The notes below the pieces were generated by a model that was not told the DNA's origin, did no database searches, and saw only the letters and a list, made by a program, of their open reading frames with translations. The translations under genes were made by a program, and so were the position numbers. Of a stretch of DNA of 64,000 bases, positions 42,993 through 51,574 are shown in pieces. Position 1 is the first letter of the stretch, and the number at the start of each line of letters is the position of its first letter. Location of the stretch: assembly GCF_014645735.1 (NCBI RefSeq), contig NZ_BMMH01000008.1:124001-188000 (forward strand), read 5' to 3'. The stretch is from Nocardia jinanensis. GTDB taxonomy: Bacteria > Actinomycetota > Actinomycetes > Mycobacteriales > Mycobacteriaceae.

Positions 42993-44153
42993 TCAGGTCC
43001 GGCGCAGGTAGTCGCCGAGGCGGGTGAGCGCGGCCTCGATTTCGGCGGTCGCTCCCGCGAAGGAGAGCCGAATGGTGCGGTGCCCGTTGACAATATCGAA
43101 ATCCAGGCCCGGCGCCAATGCCACTCCGGTGTTCGCCAGCACGTCCGCGCACCAGGCCATGGAGTCCGCGGTGAGATGACCGATATCGGCGTACGCGTAG
43201 AAGGCGCCGTCGGCGGGCGCGAGGTCGGTGATACCGAGCCCGGCCAGCCCCTCCAGCAGGATGGCCCGGTTGACCGCGTACCGGTGCACATGGGCGTCGA
43301 GTTCGGTCCGCGCCTCGTCACCGAACGCGTGCAGCGCCGCGTACTGCGAGATCGCCGGCGGGCACACGGTCATATTCGACGCCAGCCGCTGTAGCGCCGG
43401 ACGCAGTTCGGGCGGGGCCAGCATCCAGCCCAGTCGCCAGCCGGTCATCGAGAAGTACTTCGATACCGATCCGATCACCACGCCCGAGCGGGAGGTCTCC
43501 CAGGCCGATGCGGTCCGCTCACCACCGTAGGTGATGCCGTGGTAGATCTCGTCGGAGATCAGCAGCGTGCCGTGCGCGTCGCACCAGCCCGCCACCGCGG
43601 CGAGTTCGTCCGGATCGATCATGGTGCCGGTGGGGTTGGCGGGGCTGGCCACGATCAGCCCTTTCGGCGGTCGCGGCAGCTCTTCGAGCATGGCGACGGT
43701 CGGCTGGAATCTGGTCTCGGCGCGGCAGTCCAATTCGACGACCCGGCAGCCGAGCGCGGTCAGTGTATTGCGATAGGCCGGATAGCCCGGCCGGGCGACC
43801 ACCACGGTGTCACCGGGATCGAAGGCCGCCAGGAAGATCAGGGTGAACGCGCCGGAGGAACCGGTGGTGACCACGACATCGTCGGGATCCACCGGGTAGC
43901 CGTAGCTCCGGTGATGGTGTCCGGCAATAGCCCGGCGGAGCGCCAGGATGCCGAAAGTCTCTGTGTATCCGAATAATTCGGCATCGATGGCCGTCTTGGT
44001 GGCGCGCAGGACCGGCGCGGGTGCCGGTGTCGAGGGCTGCCCGGCCGCGAGACTCAGTACGTCGCCGTGCGTTCTGGCGCGTTCGGCGGCGGCTTTCCAT
44101 ACATCCATCACGTAGAAAGGTGGGATGGTCGAGCGCCTGGATTCAATGGACAC
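42993..44153 (-). CDS. Class I/II aminotransferase
   Basis: 386 aa, fold-type I. PLP lysine in SVSKYFSMTGWRLGW, phosphate/substrate loops AGQPSTPAPAP, ANPTGTMIDPDEL, SDEIYHGITYGG. The class includes aspartate, valine-pyruvate and LL-DAP type aminotransferases; substrate cannot be set from sequence. GTG 44153 follows TACCGT (44166-44161) by 7 nt, a leaderless start; the frame extends 24 nt further but that is rejected. It is divergent from the M23 gene. Confidence 0.85.
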   Translation of the reverse strand: MSIESRRSTIPPFYVMDVWKAAAERARTHGDVLSLAAGQPSTPAPAPVLRATKTAIDAELFGYTETFGILALRRAIAGHHHRSYGYPVDPDDVVVTTGSSGAFTLIFLAAFDPGDTVVVARPGYPAYRNTLTALGCRVVELDCRAETRFQPTVAMLEELPRPPKGLIVASPANPTGTMIDPDELAAVAGWCDAHGTLLISDEIYHGITYGGERTASAWETSRSGVVIGSVSKYFSMTGWRLGWMLAPPELRPALQRLASNMTVCPPAISQYAALHAFGDEARTELDAHVHRYAVNRAILLEGLAGLGITDLAPADGAFYAYADIGHLTADSMAWCADVLANTGVALAPGLDFDIVNGHRTIRLSFAGATAEIEAALTRLGDYLRRT

Positions 44154-44160
44154 AGGACCG

Positions 44161-44199
44161 ACGGTAGAACACCGCATCGGGCGCTTCGACAGCTATGGT
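44161..44199. promoter_or_regulatory. Back-to-back leaderless promoters
   Basis: On the minus strand TACCGT (44166-44161) lies 7 nt before GTG 44153. On the plus strand TATGGT (44194-44199) lies 8 nt before ATG 44208. The two predicted starts are only 55 bp apart, so the divergent genes share one control region. Confidence 0.6.
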
Positions 44200-44207
44200 C
44201 TGCTCTG

Positions 44208-45539
44208 ATGCGCGACAAGACCGGCCGGCAGGCCGACGGTCCGCCGACACAGGACCCCGGGTCCACCGCGTCCGGACGCGGGACCGGGTTCCTCCGCCGA
44301 CGCTGGGCAATACATCTGTCCGCTGCGGTCCGGCAGGGCGGGCGACCGGCCGCGATACCGGAAGGGGCGCCGCCGCGGATCGCCGACTCGGGCGACCACG
44401 GCAACGTCGCCCACTCCGGCCGGCGGCCGGCAACCAGGCCGGGCCCGAAGCGGGAATCCGGGGACCACCGCCCGGGGTCCGAGGTCGAGCGTGAGCCCGA
44501 GAGTCCCGACGGCGACGCGGCCGACGAGACCGGAGACAATCCCGGCGACCAGCGGATTTCCCTGGATCGCGCAGCCGCCACCGGCGGCGGTCTCGTCATC
44601 GCACCGGGTTGGCGGGAACGCGCCGCCGCGGCTCCTCGCGCACCCGGACTTCGGCTGCGCGGCACCTATCGGTGGATCAGGCGATCAGCCGGGGGCCTTC
44701 TGCTCCGGCGGCCCACCCGGGCCGATCTCGCCGGACTCATCGCGCGCCGCCCGTCCACCGAGGAGATCACCACCGCGGCCCGGCGGCATCGGGTACTCAT
44801 CGGCGTCCTACTGCTCACCGTGCTCCTGGCCGCGGGCGACGGTTCCGCCGGCCTACTGGTCACCGATCGGCCACCGGCGCCCGGTATCGCCTATCGCGTG
44901 CCGGTCGCTCATCCGCTGCAACTGTCCGCACCGATCCCGTCGGTCCGCCGCTACCTCGACGCCATCGACAACGGCGAACGCCTGCGTGAACAGGCGGTGG
45001 TCGCCGCGGCCGCCCGGGCCACCCTGGACCGCGCCAAGGCCGAGGCCGCGGCCGCGGTCGCCGGGCAGGAGCAGCCATGGATCAACAGCGCGCCCACGCC
45101 GGGTGGCCTGGAGGGCGGGATCATCCCGCCGGGCGCGATACCGCCCGGAACCGGCGGTTATGTCCTGCCCGCGCCGGGCACCTTCACCTCTGGTTTCGGC
45201 AGCCGATGGGGCACCTTCCATCGAGGTATCGATATCGCGGGCCCGATCGGCACCCCGATCTATACCGTCGCGAACGGCACTGTGATCGACGCCGGGCCCG
45301 CCTCCGGTTTCGGTCTGTGGGTGCGGATCCGGCACGACGACGGCGCGATCTCCGTATACGGCCATATGTACGACTTCTTCGTATCGGTCGGCGAACGCGT
45401 TCCGGCCGGAATGCAGATCGCCCGCATGGGTAACCGCGGCGATTCCACCGGCCCGCATCTGCATTTCGAGATCATCGTGAACGGTCAGCATGTCGACCCG
45501 CAGCGCTGGCTGGCCCTACACGGAGTGTCCTATAACTGA
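44208..45539 (+). CDS. M23 (LytM) family peptidoglycan endopeptidase with membrane anchor
   Basis: 443 aa. A long hydrophilic N-terminus (about residues 1-195, rich in Arg, Gly, Asp) precedes a membrane helix (VLIGVLLLTVLLAAGDGSAG) and then the M23 domain. Zn ligands are intact: His-x3-Asp in FHRGIDIAGPIG and HLHFEIIV near the end. A short region with coiled-coil-like Ala/Glu/Arg (AVVAAAARATLDRAK) connects the helix and the domain. It should cleave peptidoglycan cross-links outside the membrane. Alternative start upstream at 44067 is in the divergent gene. Confidence 0.9.
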   Translation: MRDKTGRQADGPPTQDPGSTASGRGTGFLRRRWAIHLSAAVRQGGRPAAIPEGAPPRIADSGDHGNVAHSGRRPATRPGPKRESGDHRPGSEVEREPESPDGDAADETGDNPGDQRISLDRAAATGGGLVIAPGWRERAAAAPRAPGLRLRGTYRWIRRSAGGLLLRRPTRADLAGLIARRPSTEEITTAARRHRVLIGVLLLTVLLAAGDGSAGLLVTDRPPAPGIAYRVPVAHPLQLSAPIPSVRRYLDAIDNGERLREQAVVAAAARATLDRAKAEAAAAVAGQEQPWINSAPTPGGLEGGIIPPGAIPPGTGGYVLPAPGTFTSGFGSRWGTFHRGIDIAGPIGTPIYTVANGTVIDAGPASGFGLWVRIRHDDGAISVYGHMYDFFVSVGERVPAGMQIARMGNRGDSTGPHLHFEIIVNGQHVDPQRWLALHGVSYN

Positions 45540-45934
45540 TCACCATATCGTGGCAAATGCGCAGAATCCGGAATCGAATTCGCCCGGCCATCACTCACGG
45601 CTGCTACCTATATCGCCGTAACACCTGGTACATCGATTTCTCTCAGGAGAATAGAACCTTCAGTTATCGTTCTGTTCAACTTTCATTAACCTTCCGCAAC
45701 CATTCTGTGATTTGCCAGATAACAAACCGCAAGTGCGTATGTCGCACCGTGATCACTTTCATCCGAATGATCCGATGCGGCGGCTCCGCTCCGGCGCGGT
45801 CCACTGTGCCACCGAGCGCGGGCAACTGAATTTCCTCGTTCCACAACACGAATCACAAGAGAAGCAGCGCAACAACGGCGCCGACGGCCATAACGCACGG
45901 CGGCGTGGTACCACCGCGCTGTCGGAGCCCTCCC
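45540..45934. other. AT-richer intergenic region upstream of SLT gene
   Basis: 395 bp. Between about 45590 and 45760 the sequence is much less GC-rich than its surroundings (CTTTCATTAACC, ATTTGCCAGATAACAAACC), suggesting a regulatory region for the lytic transglycosylase. No riboswitch that I recognise is present. A GTAACACCTGGTACA segment at about 45619 might bind a regulator; this is weak. Confidence 0.5.
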
Positions 45935-46489
45935 ATGCATTTACGAAGACTATTACCCCTCGTCGCCGTTGCCGCCGCCGTCGTCATCCCGGCGCAGGCG
46001 CACGCGGACGTCCCCGTCGCGGGTATTCCCGCGGAGTTGCAGGATCCCGCGCGGCAGATCCAGCAGGCTTTGCAATGGCAGCTGCCGCAGCCGCAGCAGG
46101 ATCAGCTGCAGCAGTTCGTCCAGCCGCTGCCGCAGCCGCTACCCGACGTCCTGCCGCCCCCGGTATTCGCCAACGACCTGGACGGCTGGATCCGCAACGC
46201 GCTGCACGTCCTCGGCCAGCGCGGTATCCCGGCCAGCTACGAGGGCATCCACCGCAACGCGCTCCGCGAATCCGGCGGTGACCCGCACGCGATCAACACG
46301 TGGGACTCCAACGCCGCGGCGGGTATCCCCTCCAAGGGACTCATGCAGGTCATCGATCCCACCTTCACCGCCTACCACGTGGACGGCACCTCATGGGATA
46401 TCTACGACCCGGTCGCCAATATCGCGGCCGCCTGCAATTACGCCGCCCATCGCTACGGTTCCATCGACAACGTCTTCGGGGCGTACTGA
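45935..46489 (+). CDS. Secreted lytic transglycosylase (SLT domain)
   Basis: 184 aa. Signal peptide (LRRLLPLVAVAAAVVIPAQAHA), a Gln/Pro-rich linker (about residues 38-75; QQDQLQQFVQPLPQPLP), then an SLT domain with catalytic Glu in RNALRESGGDP and the GLMQVIDPTF motif. It cuts glycan strands of peptidoglycan. ATG 45935 gives the signal peptide; the earlier in-frame start at 45905 adds nothing. Together with the upstream M23 gene it forms a pair of wall hydrolases. Confidence 0.92.
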   Translation: MHLRRLLPLVAVAAAVVIPAQAHADVPVAGIPAELQDPARQIQQALQWQLPQPQQDQLQQFVQPLPQPLPDVLPPPVFANDLDGWIRNALHVLGQRGIPASYEGIHRNALRESGGDPHAINTWDSNAAAGIPSKGLMQVIDPTFTAYHVDGTSWDIYDPVANIAAACNYAAHRYGSIDNVFGAY

Positions 46490-46507
46490 TCCGCGGAACG
46501 ACCGGAC

Positions 46508-46537
46508 GCGGGCGGTGCGGGTGAACGCGCCGCCCGC
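46508..46537. terminator. Bidirectional terminator between SLT gene and purD
   Basis: GCGGGCGG (46508-46515)/CCGCCCGC (46530-46537), 8-bp stem in the 56-nt gap between convergent stops. Confidence 0.7.
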
Positions 46538-46545
46538 ACTGGCGC

Positions 46546-47817
46546 TCAGAGGCCGATCCGGCCCTCGACAGCGGCGAGACCGATATCCGAACGGTAGTGA
46601 CCACCGGTCAGTTTGATCCCGGCCAGCCGGTCGTAGGCGGCCTCCCGGGCCGCGACCAGATCGGCACCGGTACCGACGATACTGAGCACCCGGCCACCCG
46701 CGGATATCAGCGCACCGTCCGCACGCAGCGCCGTACCGGCGTGCAGCACAGTTGCCGCGTCGTCGGTCGCCGCATCCCCGGCTCCGGTGATCACATCGCC
46801 GGAGCGGGGCCGGGCCGGATAGTATTCCGCGGCCAGTACCACGGTGACCGCGGAGCCACCGCGCCAGCGCGGGGCGGGGACATCGGCCAACGTCCCGGTC
46901 GCGGTGGCGTACAACAGTTCCCCGAGCGGGCTCTCCAGCAACGACAGCACCGCCTGCGTCTCCGGATCACCGAAGCGGCAGTTGAACTCCACCACCGCGG
47001 GGCCCGCCTCCCCCATCGCCAGCCCGGCGTACAGGAGTCCGCTGAAAGAGTCTCCGCGCCGGACCAATTCGGCGGCCACCGGCGCGACAACTTCATCGAC
47101 GATCTGCTCGACCGCGCTGCCGGGCAGCCATGGCAGCGGTGTGTAGGCACCCATTCCGCCGGTGTTGGGCCCGGTATCGCCGTCACCGACCCGCTTGTGA
47201 TCCTGCGCGGGCAGCAGCGGCACCACCGTCTCCCCGTCGACCAGGCAGAACAGTGATACCTCCGGCCCGTCCAGGAAAGACTCCAGCAGCACCGGATGCC
47301 CCTGTTCGAGCAGTTCGGCGGCATGCCCGCGGGCGTCCGAACGATCCGGCGTCACCACCACACCCTTACCGGCGGCCAGCCCGTCGTCCTTCACCACCCA
47401 GGTCGGGCCGAAACGGTCCAGGGCCGCGTCCAATTCGGCAGGGGTGTCCACGATCTCGCTGTGCGCGGTACGCACCCCGGCCGCCGCCATCACATCCTTG
47501 GCGAACGCCTTCGACCCCTCGATCCGGGCCGCGGCGGCCGATGGACCGAAACAGGCGATCCCGGCCGCGCGCACCGCATCGGCCACCCCCAGCACCAGCG
47601 GCACCTCCGGACCGATCACCACCAGATCCGCAGCCGCCTCCCGGGCCAGCGCGGCCACCGATTCCCCGGAACTCGGGTCCACCGGCCGCACTTGCGCGTG
47701 CTGCGCGATACCGGCGTTACCGGGCGCGGCGACGATCGCGCTCACCGCCGGATCACGGCGCAGCGCAAGGACGAGGGCGTGTTCACGGGCTCCGGAACCG
47801 ATGACGAGTACTCGCAC
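46546..47817 (-). CDS. purD: Phosphoribosylamine-glycine ligase PurD
   Basis: 423 aa. ATP-grasp enzyme joining phosphoribosylamine and glycine. Motifs: VLVIGSGAREHAL, GPSAAAARIEGSKAFAKD, WVVKDDGLAAGKGVVV, GPNTGGMGAYTP and EFNCRFGDPETQAV. GTG 47817 lies 8 nt after TATAAG (47831-47826) and may be leaderless. The enzyme is a complete single gene. Its neighbours are an SLT gene (convergent) and a PH-domain gene (divergent). Confidence 0.95.
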   Translation of the reverse strand: MRVLVIGSGAREHALVLALRRDPAVSAIVAAPGNAGIAQHAQVRPVDPSSGESVAALAREAAADLVVIGPEVPLVLGVADAVRAAGIACFGPSAAAARIEGSKAFAKDVMAAAGVRTAHSEIVDTPAELDAALDRFGPTWVVKDDGLAAGKGVVVTPDRSDARGHAAELLEQGHPVLLESFLDGPEVSLFCLVDGETVVPLLPAQDHKRVGDGDTGPNTGGMGAYTPLPWLPGSAVEQIVDEVVAPVAAELVRRGDSFSGLLYAGLAMGEAGPAVVEFNCRFGDPETQAVLSLLESPLGELLYATATGTLADVPAPRWRGGSAVTVVLAAEYYPARPRSGDVITGAGDAATDDAATVLHAGTALRADGALISAGGRVLSIVGTGADLVAAREAAYDRLAGIKLTGGHYRSDIGLAAVEGRIGL

Positions 47818-48005
47818 CCGGACAGCTTATAGGTGCGGTATCGGCCTCCGTCGGGGCAGGTTCACCCCCGGACCCCGCCCGGTACCAGCAAGTTCACCGC
47901 GCCGACGGCCGACTGTGGATGATGGTGGAAACACCCTGAACGGGTGGGTAACCCGCGTGCCGGGCCCCAACGACCCCGGCGCGCGCATACGGGAGGACGT
48001 GCGCG

Positions 48006-48383
48006 ATGGGTCTGATGGACGGAATCATGGGGAATGCCGGACAGGTGGAGCCGGCCCGGGCCCAACAGGAATATCAACGGCTACTCGGCAACGGAGAACA
48101 GGTCTACTCGGCCTACATCCTGGTCCGTGACGCCATGCTGTTCACCAACCGGCGTCTCATCCTCATCGACAAACAGGGCCTGTCCGGGCGGAAGGTGAGC
48201 TACCACAGCATCCCCTACCGCTCGATCACCCATTTCGCGGTGGAAACGGCGGGCACCTTCGATCTGGACGCGGAACTGGTGCTGTGGATCGCCGGCACCG
48301 ACACACCCCTGCAGAAGAAGTTCAATCGCCAGGTCGACATCTACGAGGTCCAGGGCATCCTGTCCCACTTCGTCGGAGCGTGA
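48006..48383 (+). CDS. Bacterial PH-domain protein
   Basis: 125 aa, no signal or membrane helix. The pattern YILVRDAMLFTNRRLILIDKQGLSGRKVSYHSIPYRSITHFAVE is that of the bacterial pleckstrin-homology (bPH) family; the final segment IYEVQGILSHFVGA forms its helix. Role unknown, perhaps in envelope stress or membrane-edge binding in relatives. GGGAGGA lies 8 nt before the ATG. Confidence 0.85.
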   Translation: MGLMDGIMGNAGQVEPARAQQEYQRLLGNGEQVYSAYILVRDAMLFTNRRLILIDKQGLSGRKVSYHSIPYRSITHFAVETAGTFDLDAELVLWIAGTDTPLQKKFNRQVDIYEVQGILSHFVGA

Positions 48384-48541
48384 TGCGACACTGCGATACT
48401 GCGATACCTCCGCCTTTCGCTGCGGCCTCCGCGGACCGCGTGTACCAGCCTCGGGAGAGGAGCGGTCGACGCCACCTGCCCCGTGCTGCCACGGCGCCAT
48501 GAACACAACCCCCGCGACGCCGCGGGCGGCGCCGAAAGCAC

Positions 48542-48547
48542 TAGTCT
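48542..48547 (+). promoter_or_regulatory. -10 box of HIT gene
   Basis: TAGTCT lies 6 nt before ATG 48554, a leaderless arrangement. It adjoins a partial copy of the repeat-end hairpin (CCGCGGGCGGCGCCGAAAGC). Confidence 0.65.
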
Positions 48548-48553
48548 CGGTCC

Positions 48554-48979
48554 ATGGCTTCTGTTTTCAGTGCGATCATCGCGGGTGACCTGCCGGGCCG
48601 GTTCGTCTGGGAGGACGACGAATTCGTCGGGTTCCTCACCATCGCTCCGGTGACCCCCGGGCACACCCTCGTGGTCCCCCGGAAGGAGATCGATCAGTGG
48701 CAGGACCTCGACCCCGAGGTCTTCGCACGCCTGAACGGGGTCGCGCAGAAGATCGGGCAGGCCGTGCGCGCGGCCTGGGACGCGCCGCGCGCGGGGCTGC
48801 TGATCGCCGGGCTCGAGGTTCCGCATCTGCACGTACATGTGTTCCCGGCGTTCACCATGGGCAATTTCGATATCTCCGGGGCCGATCCGAACCCGGCGCC
48901 GGAAACCCTCGACGACGCGCAGGCGCGGATCAAGCAGGCATTGCGCGACCTCGGCTACGGCGCGAACGTTCCGGCCTGA
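48554..48979 (+). CDS. HIT family protein
   Basis: 141 aa. HIT motif HLHVHVFPA, with FVWEDDEFVGFLTIAPVTPGH (given for location) as the domain start. Syntenic with Rv0759c, next to phoR. Hydrolysis of nucleoside phosphoramidates or dinucleotides is the family activity. Its stop lies 1 nt from the phoR stop, so the units are convergent. Confidence 0.93.
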   Translation: MASVFSAIIAGDLPGRFVWEDDEFVGFLTIAPVTPGHTLVVPRKEIDQWQDLDPEVFARLNGVAQKIGQAVRAAWDAPRAGLLIAGLEVPHLHVHVFPAFTMGNFDISGADPNPAPETLDDAQARIKQALRDLGYGANVPA

Positions 48980-48980
48980 A

Positions 48981-50498
48981 TCAGGCCTCGTCCCCGCTGC
49001 CCGATGCCGCGGCGGCCGTTTCCGGCCGGTTGCGCGGTAGCCGCACCGTGAAGGTGGCGCCCACCCCGGGTTCACTGTGCACCTCCACGGTGCCGCCGTG
49101 CGCGGTCACCAGCGCCTGCACGATCGACAGGCCCAGTCCGGTACCGCCGCTGCCGCGGCTGCGCGAATCGTCGGCCCGATAGAACCGCTCGAAAACCCGC
49201 GCTGCCTGGTCCGGCGCCATCCCCGGACCGGTATCGGCCACCTCGAGCCGGACCTCGTCGCGGTCGGGGGTCAGCCGAACGGTCACCGTGGCGTCGGGCG
49301 GTGTGTGCACGAGCGCGTTGTTCAGCAGATTCGCCAGCACCTGCCGTAACCGGGCGGCGTCGCCCGGTACCTCCGCGGTGCCGGAGCCGGGCCGCACCTC
49401 GAATCGGATCGTATGCTCCGGGTCGCGGCGGCCCTGCGCCGTAGCCACCGCGCGCGCACTGTGTACGGCGTCGCTGGTCAACGTCAGCAGATCGACCGGG
49501 GCGTGCTCGACGGGACGCTCGGCATCGAGCCGGGCCAGCATCAGCAGATCCTCGACCAGCAGTCCCATCCGCTTCGACTCCCGTTCGATGCGGTCGAGCA
49601 GCATATCCGTATCACCGGTGGCGCCCTGCCGGTACAACTCGGCGAAACCTTTGATGGTGGTCAGCGGCGTCCGCAGTTCGTGGCTGGCGTCGGCGACGAA
49701 CCGGCGCATCTTCTCCTCGGACCGCCGCGCCGCCTCCTCCGAAGCCTCGGTCGCGGCGAAACCCCGCTGGATCTGCGCCAGCATCGAATTCAGCGACTGT
49801 GCCAACCGGTCGACCTCGGTGTTGGTCCCGCGCATCGGCACCCGCCGATGCAGATCCCCGGCCGCGATATCGGCGGCGGTCTCCTCCACCTCGACCAGAC
49901 GGCGCAGACTACGCCTGATCACGAAGTACGCGGCCACCGCCAGCACCGCCAGCACCAATGCCCCGATCACCAACTCCAGGACAACGAGTCGCTCGACGAT
50001 CTCCTCGGTCTCGTCCAGCCGCTGCGCCACCACGCTGGTGCCCCGGGAATTCTCCGTGTACCGAACCCGCCACTGTCCGGAACCGCCGTCGGCCGTCCCC
50101 GTGGTGAAGGTTCCCGGTCGCATATCTCGCGGCAGCTCGGGCGCTCCGTTACCGATATCGGACTGGAGATACAACCTGCCGAAATCATCTTCGACCCGCG
50201 CGTAGTACGGCACGGAGGGTCGCTCCAGACCCGGCTCGCCCGGCAGCGGTGGCGGCCTGTTACCGGGACGTGCCCAGGTCTGCGCCTGCTGCTCCAGTTG
50301 CTGATCCACCCGATCGATCAACGCGGCGCGCAGGGCCGACGTCACCGCCACCCCTGAAGCCAGCAATCCCGCGGCCGCCAACGCGACCAGAGCCAATACG
50401 AGTGTCACCCGCAACGGAACTGCCGCGAGCCGCCCGGCGGGGCCCCGGCGCCGAGCCGGAACCGCCGGCGACGCGACAGGAAGATCCTCGGTATTCAC
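48981..50498 (-). CDS. phoR: Sensor histidine kinase PhoR
   Basis: 505 aa. Two membrane helices (VTLVLALVALAAAGLLASGV and LVVLELVIGALVLAVLAVAA) flank an extracytoplasmic sensor of about 120 residues. Then come HAMP, HisKA with His273 (ASHELRTPLTTIKGFAEL), and the ATPase domain with N box NLLNNALVHTP and G boxes DTGPGMAPDQAARVFERF and GLGLSIV. In mycobacteria PhoR controls PhoP in response to acid and other signals. GTG 50498 overlaps the phoP stop (GTGA). Confidence 0.95.
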   Translation of the reverse strand: MNTEDLPVASPAVPARRRGPAGRLAAVPLRVTLVLALVALAAAGLLASGVAVTSALRAALIDRVDQQLEQQAQTWARPGNRPPPLPGEPGLERPSVPYYARVEDDFGRLYLQSDIGNGAPELPRDMRPGTFTTGTADGGSGQWRVRYTENSRGTSVVAQRLDETEEIVERLVVLELVIGALVLAVLAVAAYFVIRRSLRRLVEVEETAADIAAGDLHRRVPMRGTNTEVDRLAQSLNSMLAQIQRGFAATEASEEAARRSEEKMRRFVADASHELRTPLTTIKGFAELYRQGATGDTDMLLDRIERESKRMGLLVEDLLMLARLDAERPVEHAPVDLLTLTSDAVHSARAVATAQGRRDPEHTIRFEVRPGSGTAEVPGDAARLRQVLANLLNNALVHTPPDATVTVRLTPDRDEVRLEVADTGPGMAPDQAARVFERFYRADDSRSRGSGGTGLGLSIVQALVTAHGGTVEVHSEPGVGATFTVRLPRNRPETAAAASGSGDEA

Positions 50499-51217
50499 GA
50501 CCGGCCGGCGGATTCGCGCATCACATAGCCGACCCCGCGCAAAGTATGGATCAGCCGCTGCGGGCCGGTATCGACCTTCTTGCGCAGATACGACACATAG
50601 GTCTCCACCACGCCGACCTCCCCACCGAAGTCGTAACGCCAGACATGATCCAGAATCCGCGGCTTACTCAGCACGGTCCCCGCGTTCACCATGAAATAAC
50701 GCAGCAGTGTGAACTCGGTGGGTGATAACGCCACCGGCTCCCCGGCCTTGAACACCTCGTGGGTGTCGTCGTCCAACTCGATATCGGCGAATCGGATCCG
50801 CGACCGCTCCCGGGCCGGCGCGCTCCCCCCGGCCCGGCGCAGGATGACCCGCAGCCGCGCCACGACCTCTTCCAAACTGAACGGCTTGGTGACATAGTCG
50901 TCGGCACCCAGCGTCAAACCGGTCACCTTGTCCTGGATATCGTCCCGGGCGGTCAGGAACAACACGGGCGCATCGATACCGTCGGCCCGCAATCGCCGCA
51001 GCAACCCGAACCCGTCCATCCCCGGCATCATCACATCGACGATCAACGCGTCGGGCCGGAACCCGCGCGCCACATCCAGCGCCTGCGCACCATCGGCCGC
51101 GGACGCCACCTCGAACCCCTGGAACCGCAAGCTCACGGTCAGCAATTCGACGATCATCGCCTCGTCGTCGACGACCAGCACCCGCGCTTCGGGCGCTCCG
51201 CCCTGCGCACCACTCAT
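50495..51217 (-). CDS. phoP: Response regulator PhoP
   Basis: 240 aa, OmpR-family. Receiver with phospho-acceptor Asp61 (LIVDVMMPGMDG) and acidic pair (VVDDEA), then winged helix (LSPTEFTLLRYFMVNAGTVLSK, VVETYVSYLRKKVD). PhoP acts on virulence-lipid, stress and envelope genes in mycobacteria. Starts at ATG 51217 (or ATG 51226); an AGGA sits 8 nt before the former. phoP and phoR overlap. Regulation of the pstS PHO box belongs to a different system (RegX3-type), so it is not assumed here. Confidence 0.95.
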   Translation of the reverse strand: MSGAQGGAPEARVLVVDDEAMIVELLTVSLRFQGFEVASAADGAQALDVARGFRPDALIVDVMMPGMDGFGLLRRLRADGIDAPVLFLTARDDIQDKVTGLTLGADDYVTKPFSLEEVVARLRVILRRAGGSAPARERSRIRFADIELDDDTHEVFKAGEPVALSPTEFTLLRYFMVNAGTVLSKPRILDHVWRYDFGGEVGVVETYVSYLRKKVDTGPQRLIHTLRGVGYVMRESAGRS

Positions 51218-51270
51218 GCCACCCATCCTGACCCACACCCCTGGCATCTCACTGCGCACTCGCTGTGAAC

Positions 51271-51398
51271 AAGCTGTGTCTGATTGCGGCGCCTGCGGCG
51301 CCGCGGGGGCGGGGCCCTATCAACCCCGGTTCTTCACTCCTTCGCTCAGTCGCTGCGCTCCTTCGCTACGTCGCTCCAGAACCGGGGCGGGCCCCGCC
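51271..51398 (+). repeat. Interspersed hairpin repeat, copy R6
   Basis: AGCTGTGTCTGATT lead, terminal hairpin GCGGCGCC/GGCGCCGC, GGGGCCCTATCAA, inner arms CCCCGGTTCT and AGAACCGGGG, closing GGGCCCCGCC. It lacks the GTGGACC tail of R1-R5. It lies in the phoP-otsA gap. The 51399-51574 stretch is repetitive and Pro/His-like in frame; no gene. Confidence 0.82.
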
Positions 51399-51574
51399 AC
51401 GCATCTCGCCTTCACAACCAAACCCACACCCCGCCTACACGTGCAAGCCCACCCCGCCTTCACAAGCAGATCGATATCCGCCCCTTCGTAAGCAGGTCAA
51501 CATCCCCACCCCACGAACCGGATTGCCCGCGCCCCACTCGCCCGGCTCACTTCCGGAGCATGCACTCGCGCCAG

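Noticed and set aside
45615..45640. Possible MtrA-type direct repeat (GTAAC...GTACA)
   Set aside because: Only one approximate pair, not good enough for a site call.
45557..45829. 90-codon frame in the AT-richer region
   Set aside because: No ribosome site, unusual composition (Arg, Asn, Cys, Tyr) and poor codon use for this genome; more likely regulatory DNA.
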